54,590 nucleotides of DNA, from positions 1 to 54,590 of the forward strand of contig JAHHID010000050.1 of the NCBI GenBank assembly GCA_019359015.1. The letters are read 5' to 3'. The notes under the pieces were generated by a model. The model saw only the letters and a list, made by a program, of their open reading frames with translations, was not told the DNA's origin and made no database searches. This document shows, piece after piece, positions 43,184 through 52,783 of the stretch. The translations under genes and the position numbers were made by a program. The DNA comes from Spirirestis rafaelensis WJT71-NPBG6. Its GTDB lineage: Bacteria > Cyanobacteriota > Cyanobacteriia > Cyanobacteriales > Nostocaceae. Each line of letters opens with the position of its first letter. Positions within the stretch are counted from its first letter, which is position 1.

Positions 43184-43702
43184 ATGAAAAAGCGACTTTT
43201 GAGAATCATACGAGTTGTTTTCAAGTCGGTTACATTTAAGTTTCTTAAATTATTATCAAAATTAAGTCACGCAATTCTCACTCTTAAATCCCAAATCGAA
43301 AAAGCTTTGAGAAAGTTGGGTAACAAACAGGAAAATCATTTTCAGCAAGAAACAGACGAAGTTTCCAGAAAAATAGGAGAACCGACAATTACTCCGCAAC
43401 CAACACAGCCACCAACTCCTGTACGACTGAAGAATGAACTACACGAAACAGAGGAAATTTCCAGGAGAATAGGAGAACCAAGAGTTGATCCGCAACCAAC
43501 AAAGCCACCGACTCCGATACGAGTCAGGAGAGTAACAGAACCAAGAGTCACTCCGCGACCAAAACAGCCACCAAATCCTATACGACTGCGGAAAGTAGCA
43601 GAAGTAACAATCACTTCGCGAACGACTTTTGTGGGACTGAGAAAAATAGGAGTTGCAACTGTTAATCCCCGACCAAAAAAGTCACCTCGTCCGGTGCGAT
43701 AG
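43184..43702 (+). CDS. Small basic Pro-rich protein with [RK]IGEP repeats
   Basis: A 172-residue protein of unknown function. Its first 45 residues are strongly basic and amphipathic or hydrophobic (MKKRLLRIIRVVFKSVTFKF), which could be a membrane-targeting helix rather than a clean signal peptide. The rest consists of imperfect repeats of the form [RK]IGEPxxxPxPxxPPxPxR: SRKIGEPTITPQPTQPPTPV, SRRIGEPRVDPQPTKPPTPI, then TEPRVTPRPKQPPNPIRLRK and degenerate copies. An AGGAG lies upstream of the ATG. It lies between the two caspase-STAND-WD40 genes and shares its motif with the next gene. Highly charged Pro-rich repeats suggest a disordered binding region. No homologue comes to mind. Confidence 0.75.
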   Translation: MKKRLLRIIRVVFKSVTFKFLKLLSKLSHAILTLKSQIEKALRKLGNKQENHFQQETDEVSRKIGEPTITPQPTQPPTPVRLKNELHETEEISRRIGEPRVDPQPTKPPTPIRVRRVTEPRVTPRPKQPPNPIRLRKVAEVTITSRTTFVGLRKIGVATVNPRPKKSPRPVR

Positions 43703-43759
43703 TAGCTTTACCAATAATAAAAACAACTGTAATTAAGAAGAAAATCCACCAAAATTTAT

Positions 43760-44071
43760 ATGAAAAAGCAAATTGTGATAGCGATCGCTTTACCAATAGT
43801 ATTGGCTAGTGCAACATCTAGTTTTGCTGGTGAAGTTGTGAAAAAGCCAGTAATAACACCCAGCGTTACTGTCAAGCCAGTCGTATCTGCACCCGTGACT
43901 GGTGCTGGAGATGACACACAAAGAATTGGTGAAGGCAATATCAAAAAGAAGCCCGTGAAACCTCCTAACCCTCCCCGTAGAGAACGAATTTTGGTCAACC
44001 AACCCCAAATTTTACAGCCTGTTAACTCTACTCTTTCAAATCGGAACACAAATCCTGCTCTTGGTTACTAA
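43760..44071 (+). CDS. Small secreted protein with RIGE...KPPNPPR motif
   Basis: A 103-residue protein. Residues 1-23 ([20 protein letters not shown], then SFA) form a clear Sec signal peptide, cleaved probably before GEVVKK. The mature part is Pro/Lys-rich and holds one copy of the motif of its neighbour ([20 protein letters not shown]). It lies 57 bases after that gene and is probably co-transcribed with it. Its 3' end overlaps the 3' end of the opposing giant gene by 44 bases. Function is unknown; export suggests a periplasmic or surface partner. Confidence 0.75.
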   Translation: MKKQIVIAIALPIVLASATSSFAGEVVKKPVITPSVTVKPVVSAPVTGAGDDTQRIGEGNIKKKPVKPPNPPRRERILVNQPQILQPVNSTLSNRNTNPALGY

Positions 44072-47000
44072 GCTTGGGGTTATTCTTTAAATAATCGTGC
44101 AACCATCGACAACTGCGAATCAACAGATGATCTAAATCTGTGGTTTGCAGTTCTTTGCTATGAACACGCCAAACTTTAACCGTACCATCTCTACTAGAAG
44201 AAGCAATCATCTTACCGTTAGGGGTGAAACTGACATCGCTGACAGCTTGGCTATGTCCCAGAAACGTCTTCATTTCTATACCATTAACACTCCATAATTT
44301 CACTGTACTGTCGTCACTGGCAGAAGCAATTATCTGACCATCAGGACTAAAAGTTACACTCCAAACCGCCTCAGTATGCCCAATGAGAGTTTGCAGTAAC
44401 TTACCATCCTTCACCTGCCAAAGTTTTATAGTTTTATCAGAACTAGCAGAAGCGAGAATATTACCTTGAGGGTTGAAACTTATACCACCAACAGCGTTGG
44501 TATGTCCAGTGATGGTTCGCAGTAATTTACCATCGCTGACTCGCCAGATTCTCACTGTGTTATCTCTGCCACAGGAAGCGAGAATATCACCTTTAGGGCT
44601 AAAACGGACGCGAAAAACTTCACCGTTATGTCCTGTTAAGGTTCTAATAAGTTTGCGATCCCTGACTCGCCAAAGTTTAATAGTTGCATCCGCACTCGCT
44701 GAAGCGAGAATATCTCCATTGGGACTGAAACTGACATTATTAACTTCATGGTCATGTCCTTGCAGAGTTTTAATCATATAGCCGTCACGAGTTTGCCACA
44801 GTTTCACCCAGCCTTCGGCACCAGCAGAAGCCAGAGTTTGTCCGTCTGGACTGAAACTGATACCAATAACAGCATCTCTATGTCCCAGTTTATTAGGCGA
44901 CTTGTCTAATCCTTCTAGAGAAAAGCGCAAAGTCATATTCGGTATTTGCCAAAGTTTGATTGATTTGTCGTCACTGGCTGTTGCCAAGAGATTACCTTGC
45001 GGGCTGAAACTAACACTATTTACCCTGGAGTTATGTGCAGTGAGAGTTTTAATTAAACTATTGTCTCGCCGCCAAAGTATAACAGTTTGATCTGCACCGG
45101 CAGAGGCTAAAGTCTGACCATCCGGGCTGAAACTAACACCAAATACTGCTATAGTGTGTCCCAAGAAAGTTTGCAGCAAAGTGCCATCTTGGGAATTCCA
45201 AAGTTTAATCGCCGTATCAATACTAGCTGAGGCTAAAGTTTGACCATCGGGGCTGAAACTTACCGATGTTACTTGATCATTATGTGCTGAAATTGTTTTT
45301 AGCAAAGTGCCGTCACTAGACTTCCAAATTTTGATAGTATTATCAGCACTACCTGAAGCTATTTGACCGTCACGACTAAAAGCCACACTGTAAATTGCCC
45401 CAGTATGCCCACTTAAAGTTTTTAGCAAAGTCCCGTCATTAATTCTCCAGATTTTAATAGTATTATCAGCACTACCTGAAGCGATTGTTTGACTGTCGGG
45501 ACTAAAACTGAGACTATTGACATCACCATTATGACCTGACAAAGTTCTGAGAAGTTGACTATCACTAACTCTCCAAATTTTAATAGTTTTATCAGCACTA
45601 CCAGAAGCAATCATTTGTCCGTCAGCAGACCAAGATATGCTATAAACCTCAGCATCATGGGCATTGATAGTTTTAATTAAAGTACCGTCACTTGTGCGCC
45701 ACAGCTTCACGGTGTGGTCAAAACTAGCACTAGCAATCATTTTACCGTCAGGGCTAAAGCTGATATCTCTAACCGTGCCCTGATGTCCTGGCAAAGTTCG
45801 CAGCAACTTACCATCACGTTGCCAAAGATTCACTGTTTGGTCGTCACTCGCAGAAGCAATAGTCTGACCATCAGGGCTAAATTTTACGCTGATTACAGCT
45901 TTGCTATGTTTTTGCAAACGGTTGAGTTCTTGTGTGTTAGAAAGTGCATGTCCTAAAGAACTTACTGTTTGAAATTGCACATCTTTTGGTGCGCTAATAA
46001 TTTGCTTTAGCTGCTTACCTGCTTTAACACTAGCAATTAGGGCATCAAGTGGTTGATAGGATAAAAACTTAGCTTCCGATGATGAATTTAATGCTACGAT
46101 TTCTCTAAGTTGAGCCGTTCGGCTTTGAAAATAAGCTAAACCGGCAAAACTAGAAGCTGCTATTCCTAAAAACGAGAGTGCAACAACGGCTCTTTGAGCT
46201 TGTCGAAGTCTTCTTTTTTCTTGAAATTGTTGGCGTTTTCTTTCTTGTAAACAAGCTTCAATAAATTGTTGAACATCCGCAGAAAGTTCATCAGTATATT
46301 TAATGTAAATATCTTCAGCCTCAGCCAACCGCACACCCTGCAACAAAAAGTCAGATTGTTGACCACTTTGCAACCATAATTGTGCAGCTTGCTCAATTTG
46401 ACGTTGCGATCGCAACCTACTACGATTTTCCTCCAACCACCAGCGCAAAGTTGACCAGTGGCGAATCAAAATTTCGTGGGCTACCTCTACCGTCACCGCT
46501 GGGGGGAGTGGGGAGGCAGAGGGAGAGGGGGAGAGGGAGAGAGGGGGAGAAGAGGGGAAAGAAGAATTACTCTCCTTGTCTCCCTGTCCCCTTGCCTTCT
46601 TGTCTCCCTGTCCCCTTGTCCCCCCATCCCCCCCTCTCCCACTCTGCCCCTCCTCTTCCTCCAAGTTCATCACAATTAACTTGGCAGTCGTTAACGCTTG
46701 CAAAGTTCTTTCCACCAACGCAGCTGGATATTTTTTCACAATCAACTCTGATTTGTGTATCCGTCGCCGAGTATCTTCTGTACCCTCCCCTAACTGCGTC
46801 AAAGACAGAAAAATCCACTTAGCACATTCCTGCCCTTGGGGGTCTAAACTTTCGTAAACAGCTTGAGACGATCGCTCTAATGCTCCTTTAATTCCACCTA
46901 GTTCCTCTTGATACGCTTGCAAAGTCAACTCACCACTAGAGCGATGTTGCCACAACTGCTCTAAAACAAACTCCAGCAAAGGTAAATCGCCAACAGAGTG

Positions 47001-49361
47001 ATTTAACTCGCGCAGCAAAACTTCTACCAGTTCTGGTTCTAGTCTTAACCCTACTTGTTGAGCCGGGTTAACAATTACCTGCCGATAATCGTCCAAACTC
47101 AGCCGGGGTGGAACCAATACACTCGACTCTTGTAAAACTTCAGCCAGTCTGGGTACTTCCAAACAAGAGGTAATAAAGTCCGCTCGTAAAGTAATAATTA
47201 ACTTAAAACGGTCTTTCGCATATTCCGCAGCCCCCAGCACCAACTCTAAAAACCGCTCTCTGTCTGTAGTTGAGGCAAGAGTGAATAATTCCTCAAACTG
47301 ATCTATCACCAAAACTATCATAGGTTCTGGTCGATTACGCAGCCAGTAGACGAAGCTTTCTACACCCTGATGCAAGATTCCCTCTAGGAGGAGATGGGGA
47401 GGGGGAGATGGGGGAGAGGGAGGGAAAGAATTATTCTCATCGTCCCGTTGTCCCGTTGTCCCCTTGTCCCCTTGTCCCCTTGTCTCCCACTCCCCCCCTC
47501 TCCCACTCCTCTCTCCTCCCAACCGTTGTGCCAAAACCTCTATGGGATTAGCACCTGGGCGCAAAGTTCTAATTAACCACTGTTCGCTGCTGGGGATTTG
47601 TTTACCTAGTCGCAGTTGGGGAATAACGCCAGCTTGGACAACTGAAGATTTACCGCTACCAGAAGCACCGACTACGGCGAGAAATGAGCGATCGCGCAAT
47701 TGATGAATTAACTGCTGAATTAAGCTTTCACGCCCATAAAAGTATTGGGCATCTTCTTCCGTAAAAGCATTTAATCCCATGTAAGGAGATATACCTAAAT
47801 CCAAGCCTGCCTTTTGTTCTCGCCCTTGCATATAAGTTTTTTCTCTTAAGATTTCGATGATACCTTTTGTACCGGAAAGCCAGACGTAGAAAGGAATATC
47901 GCTACCGGCTAATTGTAATTGCAATTGAGCGATCGCCCCAGCCGCAGATAATCCATCTGCTTCCGCCGCCGCCGTTAAAGTATCAAATAAAGTTTGGGCA
48001 AATTTTTCAGTTGACGACGCAGGGGAAGCACAAGCGATTATACACTGTCCCTCTTGGGAGTCGATTTGCAAATCTTCTACCCAATCTTGTAGAGACGCAG
48101 TAGAAGCAGGACAATCAAGGATGATGATTTGTTTAGCGGTAGAGTGGCGTAGTTGTTGTTTCAACCACGATCGCTTGATGCGGATATCTTCTCCCAGCAC
48201 CAAACCATCGATAGCTTCAGTTTCCTCGATGCGTCCCCGCAGATAAAGTAAAATAGTTGCTGATTCGCCAGAGTGTAAAAGACGAGCGATCGATGAACGC
48301 ACATCATCAGCAGCAGCTTTTGTCGCTTGCAAATATTCCAAGTTAAAACCGCCAACATTACCCAAAAACTTGCTAATATCTAAAGTTGTCGTACTTCTTG
48401 ATAGTCCCTCTACAACTATTCCCAATCGGCGATGCACATCATCATCAGCTTTCTCTTGCCTAGCTCCTAAAATCAGTTCCCCAACTCCTTCGACAATTCG
48501 TTTGGGAGTTTGTAAAGGATATTCGCGCTCAAGCTGAGTATCTCCTTTGCCTCTTCTTTGCTGATTAATTAATCGTAATTGTTGATTAGTTTTATCAATA
48601 TATTGCAACGTTTGATGATAAACATAACGATAAAGTCCATCAGCAGAAATTACACCCTTTGAATCTGCCGCTTCACCATTTAACCCGCGCATTAAATAAT
48701 AAGTAAAAACCCCGTGCCCCAGTTCGGGAAATTCCCAAGATTGCTGATTATTATCGCAAGAAAGCAAAGCATAAAAACCTTTACTTTTTGCAGCAGTTCG
48801 CTGTAATACCTCTACTAATTGCGTTGTCGGATTCAACAGCGGTTCTGTGGCTATTCCCCTCAGCGTCATTCCACCGCTATGACAAGCATCCAGCCAAACT
48901 AACTGATTTTGCGCTGGACAATTATTTAATAACTGTAATAATTCTTGTAATCCTAAACCTGTATTTTTTAAGTTTGATTTTTCCGTATCCGCTAAACATA
49001 AAAATGCTTGCTGAGAATTTGGTTCTAGCATTCCGTGCCCGGAAAAATAAAATAGAACCATATCCTGCGGTTTAGCAGCAGCGGTAATTTCTTGGAGACT
49101 AACGCGCACATTTTCTAAAGAAGGTGCTAAAGAAGCAAAATCATGATGAATTTTCACCTCTTTTTGCGGAAACTGTTTGGTAGCACCAGTCAAAGCATCC
49201 GCTAAACCTTGACAATCGACAGATGAATAATTTAGCGTCGGGAGTCCTTTATCTTGATATTTATTGATTCCCACAAGCATTAACCAGAGCTTGCCTGTAT
49301 CTGTTTTTTTAACTTGATTTGAGCGACTAGTAGAAACACCGATTGGACACATATTTAACAA
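44028..49361 (-). CDS. Second orthocaspase-like giant, paralogue of the gene at 37143-42395
   Basis: A 1777-residue protein with the same architecture: caspase-like domain with His109 (FYFSGHGM) and Cys160 (WLDACHSGG), a degenerate second caspase-like domain (Arg377 in LYLRGRIE, Cys417 in IILDCPAS), a STAND NTPase starting [20 protein letters not shown] with Walker [10 protein letters not shown] and Walker [13 protein letters not shown], a membrane helix ([20 protein letters not shown]) and 14 WD40 repeats, one of which carries a nine-residue extension (GLDKSPNKL). Two low-complexity inserts come from repeat DNA. It is not an identical copy, so the duplication is old. Both giants read leftwards with two small genes between them on the other strand. 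Confidence 0.92.
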   Translation of the reverse strand: MLNMCPIGVSTSRSNQVKKTDTGKLWLMLVGINKYQDKGLPTLNYSSVDCQGLADALTGATKQFPQKEVKIHHDFASLAPSLENVRVSLQEITAAAKPQDMVLFYFSGHGMLEPNSQQAFLCLADTEKSNLKNTGLGLQELLQLLNNCPAQNQLVWLDACHSGGMTLRGIATEPLLNPTTQLVEVLQRTAAKSKGFYALLSCDNNQQSWEFPELGHGVFTYYLMRGLNGEAADSKGVISADGLYRYVYHQTLQYIDKTNQQLRLINQQRRGKGDTQLEREYPLQTPKRIVEGVGELILGARQEKADDDVHRRLGIVVEGLSRSTTTLDISKFLGNVGGFNLEYLQATKAAADDVRSSIARLLHSGESATILLYLRGRIEETEAIDGLVLGEDIRIKRSWLKQQLRHSTAKQIIILDCPASTASLQDWVEDLQIDSQEGQCIIACASPASSTEKFAQTLFDTLTAAAEADGLSAAGAIAQLQLQLAGSDIPFYVWLSGTKGIIEILREKTYMQGREQKAGLDLGISPYMGLNAFTEEDAQYFYGRESLIQQLIHQLRDRSFLAVVGASGSGKSSVVQAGVIPQLRLGKQIPSSEQWLIRTLRPGANPIEVLAQRLGGERSGRGGEWETRGQGDKGTTGQRDDENNSFPPSPPSPPPHLLLEGILHQGVESFVYWLRNRPEPMIVLVIDQFEELFTLASTTDRERFLELVLGAAEYAKDRFKLIITLRADFITSCLEVPRLAEVLQESSVLVPPRLSLDDYRQVIVNPAQQVGLRLEPELVEVLLRELNHSVGDLPLLEFVLEQLWQHRSSGELTLQAYQEELGGIKGALERSSQAVYESLDPQGQECAKWIFLSLTQLGEGTEDTRRRIHKSELIVKKYPAALVERTLQALTTAKLIVMNLEEEEGQSGRGGDGGTRGQGDKKARGQGDKESNSSFPSSPPLSLSPSPSASPLPPAVTVEVAHEILIRHWSTLRWWLEENRSRLRSQRQIEQAAQLWLQSGQQSDFLLQGVRLAEAEDIYIKYTDELSADVQQFIEACLQERKRQQFQEKRRLRQAQRAVVALSFLGIAASSFAGLAYFQSRTAQLREIVALNSSSEAKFLSYQPLDALIASVKAGKQLKQIISAPKDVQFQTVSSLGHALSNTQELNRLQKHSKAVISVKFSPDGQTIASASDDQTVNLWQRDGKLLRTLPGHQGTVRDISFSPDGKMIASASFDHTVKLWRTSDGTLIKTINAHDAEVYSISWSADGQMIASGSADKTIKIWRVSDSQLLRTLSGHNGDVNSLSFSPDSQTIASGSADNTIKIWRINDGTLLKTLSGHTGAIYSVAFSRDGQIASGSADNTIKIWKSSDGTLLKTISAHNDQVTSVSFSPDGQTLASASIDTAIKLWNSQDGTLLQTFLGHTIAVFGVSFSPDGQTLASAGADQTVILWRRDNSLIKTLTAHNSRVNSVSFSPQGNLLATASDDKSIKLWQIPNMTLRFSLEGLDKSPNKLGHRDAVIGISFSPDGQTLASAGAEGWVKLWQTRDGYMIKTLQGHDHEVNNVSFSPNGDILASASADATIKLWRVRDRKLIRTLTGHNGEVFRVRFSPKGDILASCGRDNTVRIWRVSDGKLLRTITGHTNAVGGISFNPQGNILASASSDKTIKLWQVKDGKLLQTLIGHTEAVWSVTFSPDGQIIASASDDSTVKLWSVNGIEMKTFLGHSQAVSDVSFTPNGKMIASSSRDGTVKVWRVHSKELQTTDLDHLLIRSCRWLHDYLKNNPKLSNQEQDLCSDLKE
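46500..46660 (-). repeat. Repeat-derived insert in the second giant gene, site A
   Basis: GGGGAGAGGGAGAG and CCTTGTCTCCCTGTCCCC repeats are translated in frame between the MNLEEEEG and [15 protein letters not shown] segments. The insert is at the same place as the insert of the first giant gene. Confidence 0.8.
47385..47520 (-). repeat. Repeat-derived insert in the second giant gene, site B
   Basis: GGGGAGGGGGAGATGG and CCCGTTGTCCCCTTGTCC repeats encode a Gly/Arg/Asp then Pro/Ser linker between LAQRLGG and [10 protein letters not shown]. The first giant has an ordinary helix-like sequence here ([19 protein letters not shown]). Confidence 0.8.
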
Positions 49362-49635
49362 AGTGTATTTAAATCTTAATATTGCCTAACTTGGGCATTA
49401 GGCATGGAAAGAATCTCTTATACAATCATGCCAAATCTCACAAGATGCAAATAACCTTTTATCCATGCGTAATTCCTAATTTACAATCCCCAATTCCCCA
49501 TACTTGATGCCCAATTCTAAAAATTCCTAAATATTTAACTTAAACCCGAAACATGATTATCGTTGGTTGTAGTAAAGTTTGTGCAGGCGTCTTTTAACGC
49601 TTGCACTTCTTGCATAGGTCGAGTTTTTGTGTTTT
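49362..49635. promoter_or_regulatory. Divergent spacer between the second giant gene and the sigma-like gene
   Basis: About 270 bases between divergent starts. It contains a few CCCAATTC-type short repeats (49480-49520) and no gene. Promoters for both genes must be here; I see no motif that I can name. Confidence 0.5.
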
Positions 49636-50808
49636 ATGCATCCAAGACAAAGTATTATTTCCATATTTTCAACTTTCGTGCAATTTAATGGCGATCGCTT
49701 TCACAGTTGGGTGACGGATAGTAAACTGCGTCGCAGTATCGAAAATTGTGTAAACAAAACGCCACAAGAAACTTCAGAAAATTTTTGGGTACTTTATTGG
49801 TATAATTATATCCCTGATAAGCGGGTAGAGAAACTTGCCAGAGAACATCTGATTGCTTATTTACAAGAAGTATGCTATTGGATATCCCAAAAAACATCTG
49901 CTAGTTTTAGCAGTACTCAATATAAGTTACCAGACTGTTTTCAAATGGCGATCGCTTCGGTTGATAAAGTCCTCAAAGGTTTTAATCCTAACCAAGGCTT
50001 TATCTTAAAAAACTACGCTAGCGTCATCTTTGGTAGCGTCATCCGCGAAACTTTGCGTCAACGCGGAGAGGTTGATATCTGCACAGAATGGGGAATGTTG
50101 CGGAAAATTAGTCAAAAGCGTTTGGTAGAGTCTTTGCAAAATGCTGGCTTATCTCCAGACACTGTTACGGCTTACGTCCTGGCTTGGAATTGTTTTAAAA
50201 CGCTTTATGTCCCAAAACAGCCTCAGGCAACGCGCCAACTTTCTCGACCAGACAATGATACATGGAGTGCGATCGCTCAAGCTTATAATTCCCAAAGTAG
50301 TCAAAAAGTAACTTCGCAAATTTTAGAAACTTGGCTGCTCAGTTGTGCCAAACATGCGCGAAACTATCTTTATCCACCTTCGGCATCGATTAATGTTTCC
50401 CCCCCCGGTCAAGATACAACCGAGTGGATAGATAATCTCGCCGGACAGGTAGATTCAGTACTTACCCAAATTATTACTCAACAAGAAGAACAAACCAGAA
50501 TTTCTCAGCAATCTGAGATTAACAAAATTTTAGCCGCCGCAGTTGCCCAACTAGAACCAGAAGCACAACAAATTATGCAACTATATTATAGTCAGGGGCT
50601 GACTCAGCAGCAGATTGCCAAAGAACTAGTTTTGCAGCAATATACTGTCTCACGGCGACTCACGAAAGCAAGGGAAACGTTACTGCGGAATTTGGCTAAG
50701 TGGAGTAGTGAGAAGCTGCATATTTCTGTCACCTCAGACCTACTCAAAAATATGAGTACCGTAATGGAGGAATGGCTGCAAGCTTACTACAGCGTATCTC
50801 CTTATTAA
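49636..50808 (+). CDS. Sigma-70 family RNA polymerase sigma factor (atypical cyanobacterial type)
   Basis: A 390-residue protein. The last part is a clear sigma region 4 / HTH: LEPEAQQIMQLYYSQGLTQQ, then QIAKELVLQQYTVSRRLTKA. A degenerate region 2-like helical section lies around residues 65-150 (KLAREHLIAYLQEVCYWISQ, FILKNYASVIFGSVIRETLR). The central part is long and unusual for an ECF factor. ATG 49636 (MHPRQSI) is chosen over a TTG three codons earlier. It is followed by a DUF1822 gene, a pairing I recall from many cyanobacterial genomes, often beside CHAT or caspase genes. It may direct transcription of this island; whether it binds core polymerase is untested. Confidence 0.85.
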   Translation: MHPRQSIISIFSTFVQFNGDRFHSWVTDSKLRRSIENCVNKTPQETSENFWVLYWYNYIPDKRVEKLAREHLIAYLQEVCYWISQKTSASFSSTQYKLPDCFQMAIASVDKVLKGFNPNQGFILKNYASVIFGSVIRETLRQRGEVDICTEWGMLRKISQKRLVESLQNAGLSPDTVTAYVLAWNCFKTLYVPKQPQATRQLSRPDNDTWSAIAQAYNSQSSQKVTSQILETWLLSCAKHARNYLYPPSASINVSPPGQDTTEWIDNLAGQVDSVLTQIITQQEEQTRISQQSEINKILAAAVAQLEPEAQQIMQLYYSQGLTQQQIAKELVLQQYTVSRRLTKARETLLRNLAKWSSEKLHISVTSDLLKNMSTVMEEWLQAYYSVSPY

Positions 50809-50874
50809 ACCTCTTGGACTTATTTGGGAAAAAAGAAAGGGGTAAGGGTTCACAAGGAAGTACAAAATTTCTTT

Positions 50875-50935
50875 TCTTTAGTCCCTAGTCCCTAGTCCCT
50901 AGTCCCCAGTCTCTAGTCCCCAGTACAACCAGTCC
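50875..50935. repeat. TAGTCCC tandem repeats between the sigma-like and DUF1822 genes
   Basis: Seven or so copies of TAGTCCC / CAGTCTC heptads at about 50879-50935. No gene is present; the downstream ATG has its own GGAG. Confidence 0.8.
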
Positions 50936-50961
50936 CTAAAAGAGTTCCCGGAGTAATTTTC

Positions 50962-52137
50962 ATGACTGCTAACGCCGCCTTATTTACTTTTGCATCCCCA
51001 ACAGATTTGATTTTAGAAATACCCGCCAACGTTCAAAATCAGGCGTATATTCACAGTCAATCTTTTTCTCATCCTAGTTCTGGTTATCAAGCTTATTTAA
51101 ATGAACTTTGCTTGAATGTCGTTTTGCCGTGGCTGCAAGCTGATTTTGCACCCCAGGCAAAAGTATCGCCGAGTATCAATGCTTTAGCAAGTTTTTGGGA
51201 ACTGGTGAATGGGACTGCAATTGTATCAGACGGCATTCGATTTATTTTGGTTCCCAGCGAGGCGATGGATTTAAGTGAATTGCGAGTACCCCAAGAATGG
51301 GTAGATGTATCTAGTTTAGCTGGTGATTATTATTTAGCAGTGCAAGTAGAACCGGATGAAGCTTATGTGCGGGTTTGGGGCTACTGTAGTTATGAACAAC
51401 TGAAAAATCAAGGAAGTTATGATGCAAGCGATCGCACTTATTCCCTTGATGCTACTGATGTTATTAGCGACATCAACGTTTTAACTGTAGCGCGACAACT
51501 TTGTCCCCAAGAAAGTAGCCAAAGGGCGATCGCGCAACTCCCAGCTTTACCACAAGAACAAGCACAAAATTTAATTGCTCGTTTAGCAAACCCAGAAATA
51601 ATAACACCCAGACTAGCTATCCCCTTTCAACTTTGGGGTGCGCTAATTGAACATGGCGGTTGGCGACAAAGCTTATATCAACGCCGCTTGGGATTACCAG
51701 AACAGTGGTCAGTTATGCAATGGTTGCAAAACGGTGTTTCTCAACTTGCAGAAAACATCGGCTGGGGAAGCTTGAATCTGCAACTTAGCGCCGCTGGTGC
51801 GCGGAGTGTTGAAGAAACACAACCACAGACAATTCTTTCTCGGCAGTTGGCGATCGCAGGTCAAACCTACGAATTGCGTATTATACCACAAACCGAAGAA
51901 GAATCAATCATTTGGCGCTTTGAATTGCGTAACGCCGCCGTAGGTGCAGCCATTCCCGGTGGATTTAAACTCAGACTACTCACCGAAGATTTACAAAGCT
52001 TCCCCAACAACGAAGATATAGCCATAACAGCTGTAGAGCAACTCTTTGTAGAAGTAGCCTTAGAACCAGGTGAAGGCATAGTTTGGGAAATAGAACCCAA
52101 AAGCGAAAACTACGACCGAGAAATATTGAGATTTTAA
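50962..52137 (+). CDS. DUF1822 family protein
   Basis: A 391-residue protein of the cyanobacterial DUF1822 family, function unknown. Family-like segments are the N-terminal FASPTDLILEIPANVQNQAY, YQAYLNELCLNVVLPWLQAD, IRFILVPSEAMDLSELRVPQ EW, then YYLAVQVEPDEAYVRVWGYC SYEQL. The C-terminal third is beta-rich (SRQLAIAGQTYELRIIPQTE, then LRLLTEDLQSF) and may be an Ig-like or jelly-roll domain. There is no signal peptide or membrane helix. It lies 153 bases after the sigma-like gene on the same strand and is probably its functional partner; the mechanism is not known. Confidence 0.88.
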   Translation: MTANAALFTFASPTDLILEIPANVQNQAYIHSQSFSHPSSGYQAYLNELCLNVVLPWLQADFAPQAKVSPSINALASFWELVNGTAIVSDGIRFILVPSEAMDLSELRVPQEWVDVSSLAGDYYLAVQVEPDEAYVRVWGYCSYEQLKNQGSYDASDRTYSLDATDVISDINVLTVARQLCPQESSQRAIAQLPALPQEQAQNLIARLANPEIITPRLAIPFQLWGALIEHGGWRQSLYQRRLGLPEQWSVMQWLQNGVSQLAENIGWGSLNLQLSAAGARSVEETQPQTILSRQLAIAGQTYELRIIPQTEEESIIWRFELRNAAVGAAIPGGFKLRLLTEDLQSFPNNEDIAITAVEQLFVEVALEPGEGIVWEIEPKSENYDREILRF

Positions 52138-52139
52138 AG

Positions 52140-52204
52140 AAGACTCGTAACTCCTGACTCCTAACTCCTAACTCCTAACTCCTAACTCCTAACTCCTGAC
52201 TCCT
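52140..52204. repeat. ACTCCTA heptad repeats
   Basis: Eight or nine tandem ACTCCTA/ACTCCTG heptads directly after the DUF1822 gene. A small hairpin GGTGGA/TCCACC follows at 52219-52244, just before the next gene. Confidence 0.85.
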
Positions 52205-52260
52205 TTCATATATGATACGGTGGAGAATTATTGCATAAATCCACCAAAAGATAAAAAGCC

Positions 52261-52728
52261 ATGAGAGGAAAAACCAAACAACAAATCCGTATATGGTCGA
52301 TGTTGTGTCATCTCTCAGCTTTAGTAGCGTGGATACTATTGATATTAGTAGTAATTATTGGCATTCCTTTATATCTACCGTTGAATGTTTTAGCACCATT
52401 GATTATTTGGCGAATCAAAAAAACACAATATACGTGGGTTGACTTTCAAGGCAAAGAATCTTTAAATTTTCAACTTTCACTGACATTTTATGTTTTAATC
52501 CTCGTAATTATATCCTTGCTGCTAGTGTTTACAGGATTTGGCATTGCGATGACTAGCAATGGTACAGCAAATTATATAGAGATAATTTTCCGCACATTAT
52601 TAATTGCGTGTAGTGTGATCATTGTATTCATGCTTTTATTACAATCATTTGTAGTCACTTGTGCTGCTATCAAAGCTTATAGAGGAGAGTATTATCGTTA
52701 TCCGTTCACAATTAGATTTTTGATATAG
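52261..52728 (+). CDS. DUF4870 domain-containing membrane protein
   Basis: A 155-residue protein that fits the DUF4870 (Tic20-like) pattern: RIWSMLCHLSALVAWILLIL at the N-terminus, a second helix with PLNVLAPLIIWRIKKTQYTW, the conserved polar loop VDFQGKESLNFQLSLTFYVL leading to helix three, and a last helix before a GEYYRYPFTIRFLI tail. It has four predicted helices in all. It is unlinked in function, as far as I can see, to its neighbours. Confidence 0.88.
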   Translation: MRGKTKQQIRIWSMLCHLSALVAWILLILVVIIGIPLYLPLNVLAPLIIWRIKKTQYTWVDFQGKESLNFQLSLTFYVLILVIISLLLVFTGFGIAMTSNGTANYIEIIFRTLLIACSVIIVFMLLLQSFVVTCAAIKAYRGEYYRYPFTIRFLI

Positions 52729-52783
52729 CAAAGAAACCCGGTTTCTGAAAGCTTAAAAATAATATGATATTTTAAGTAAATTT

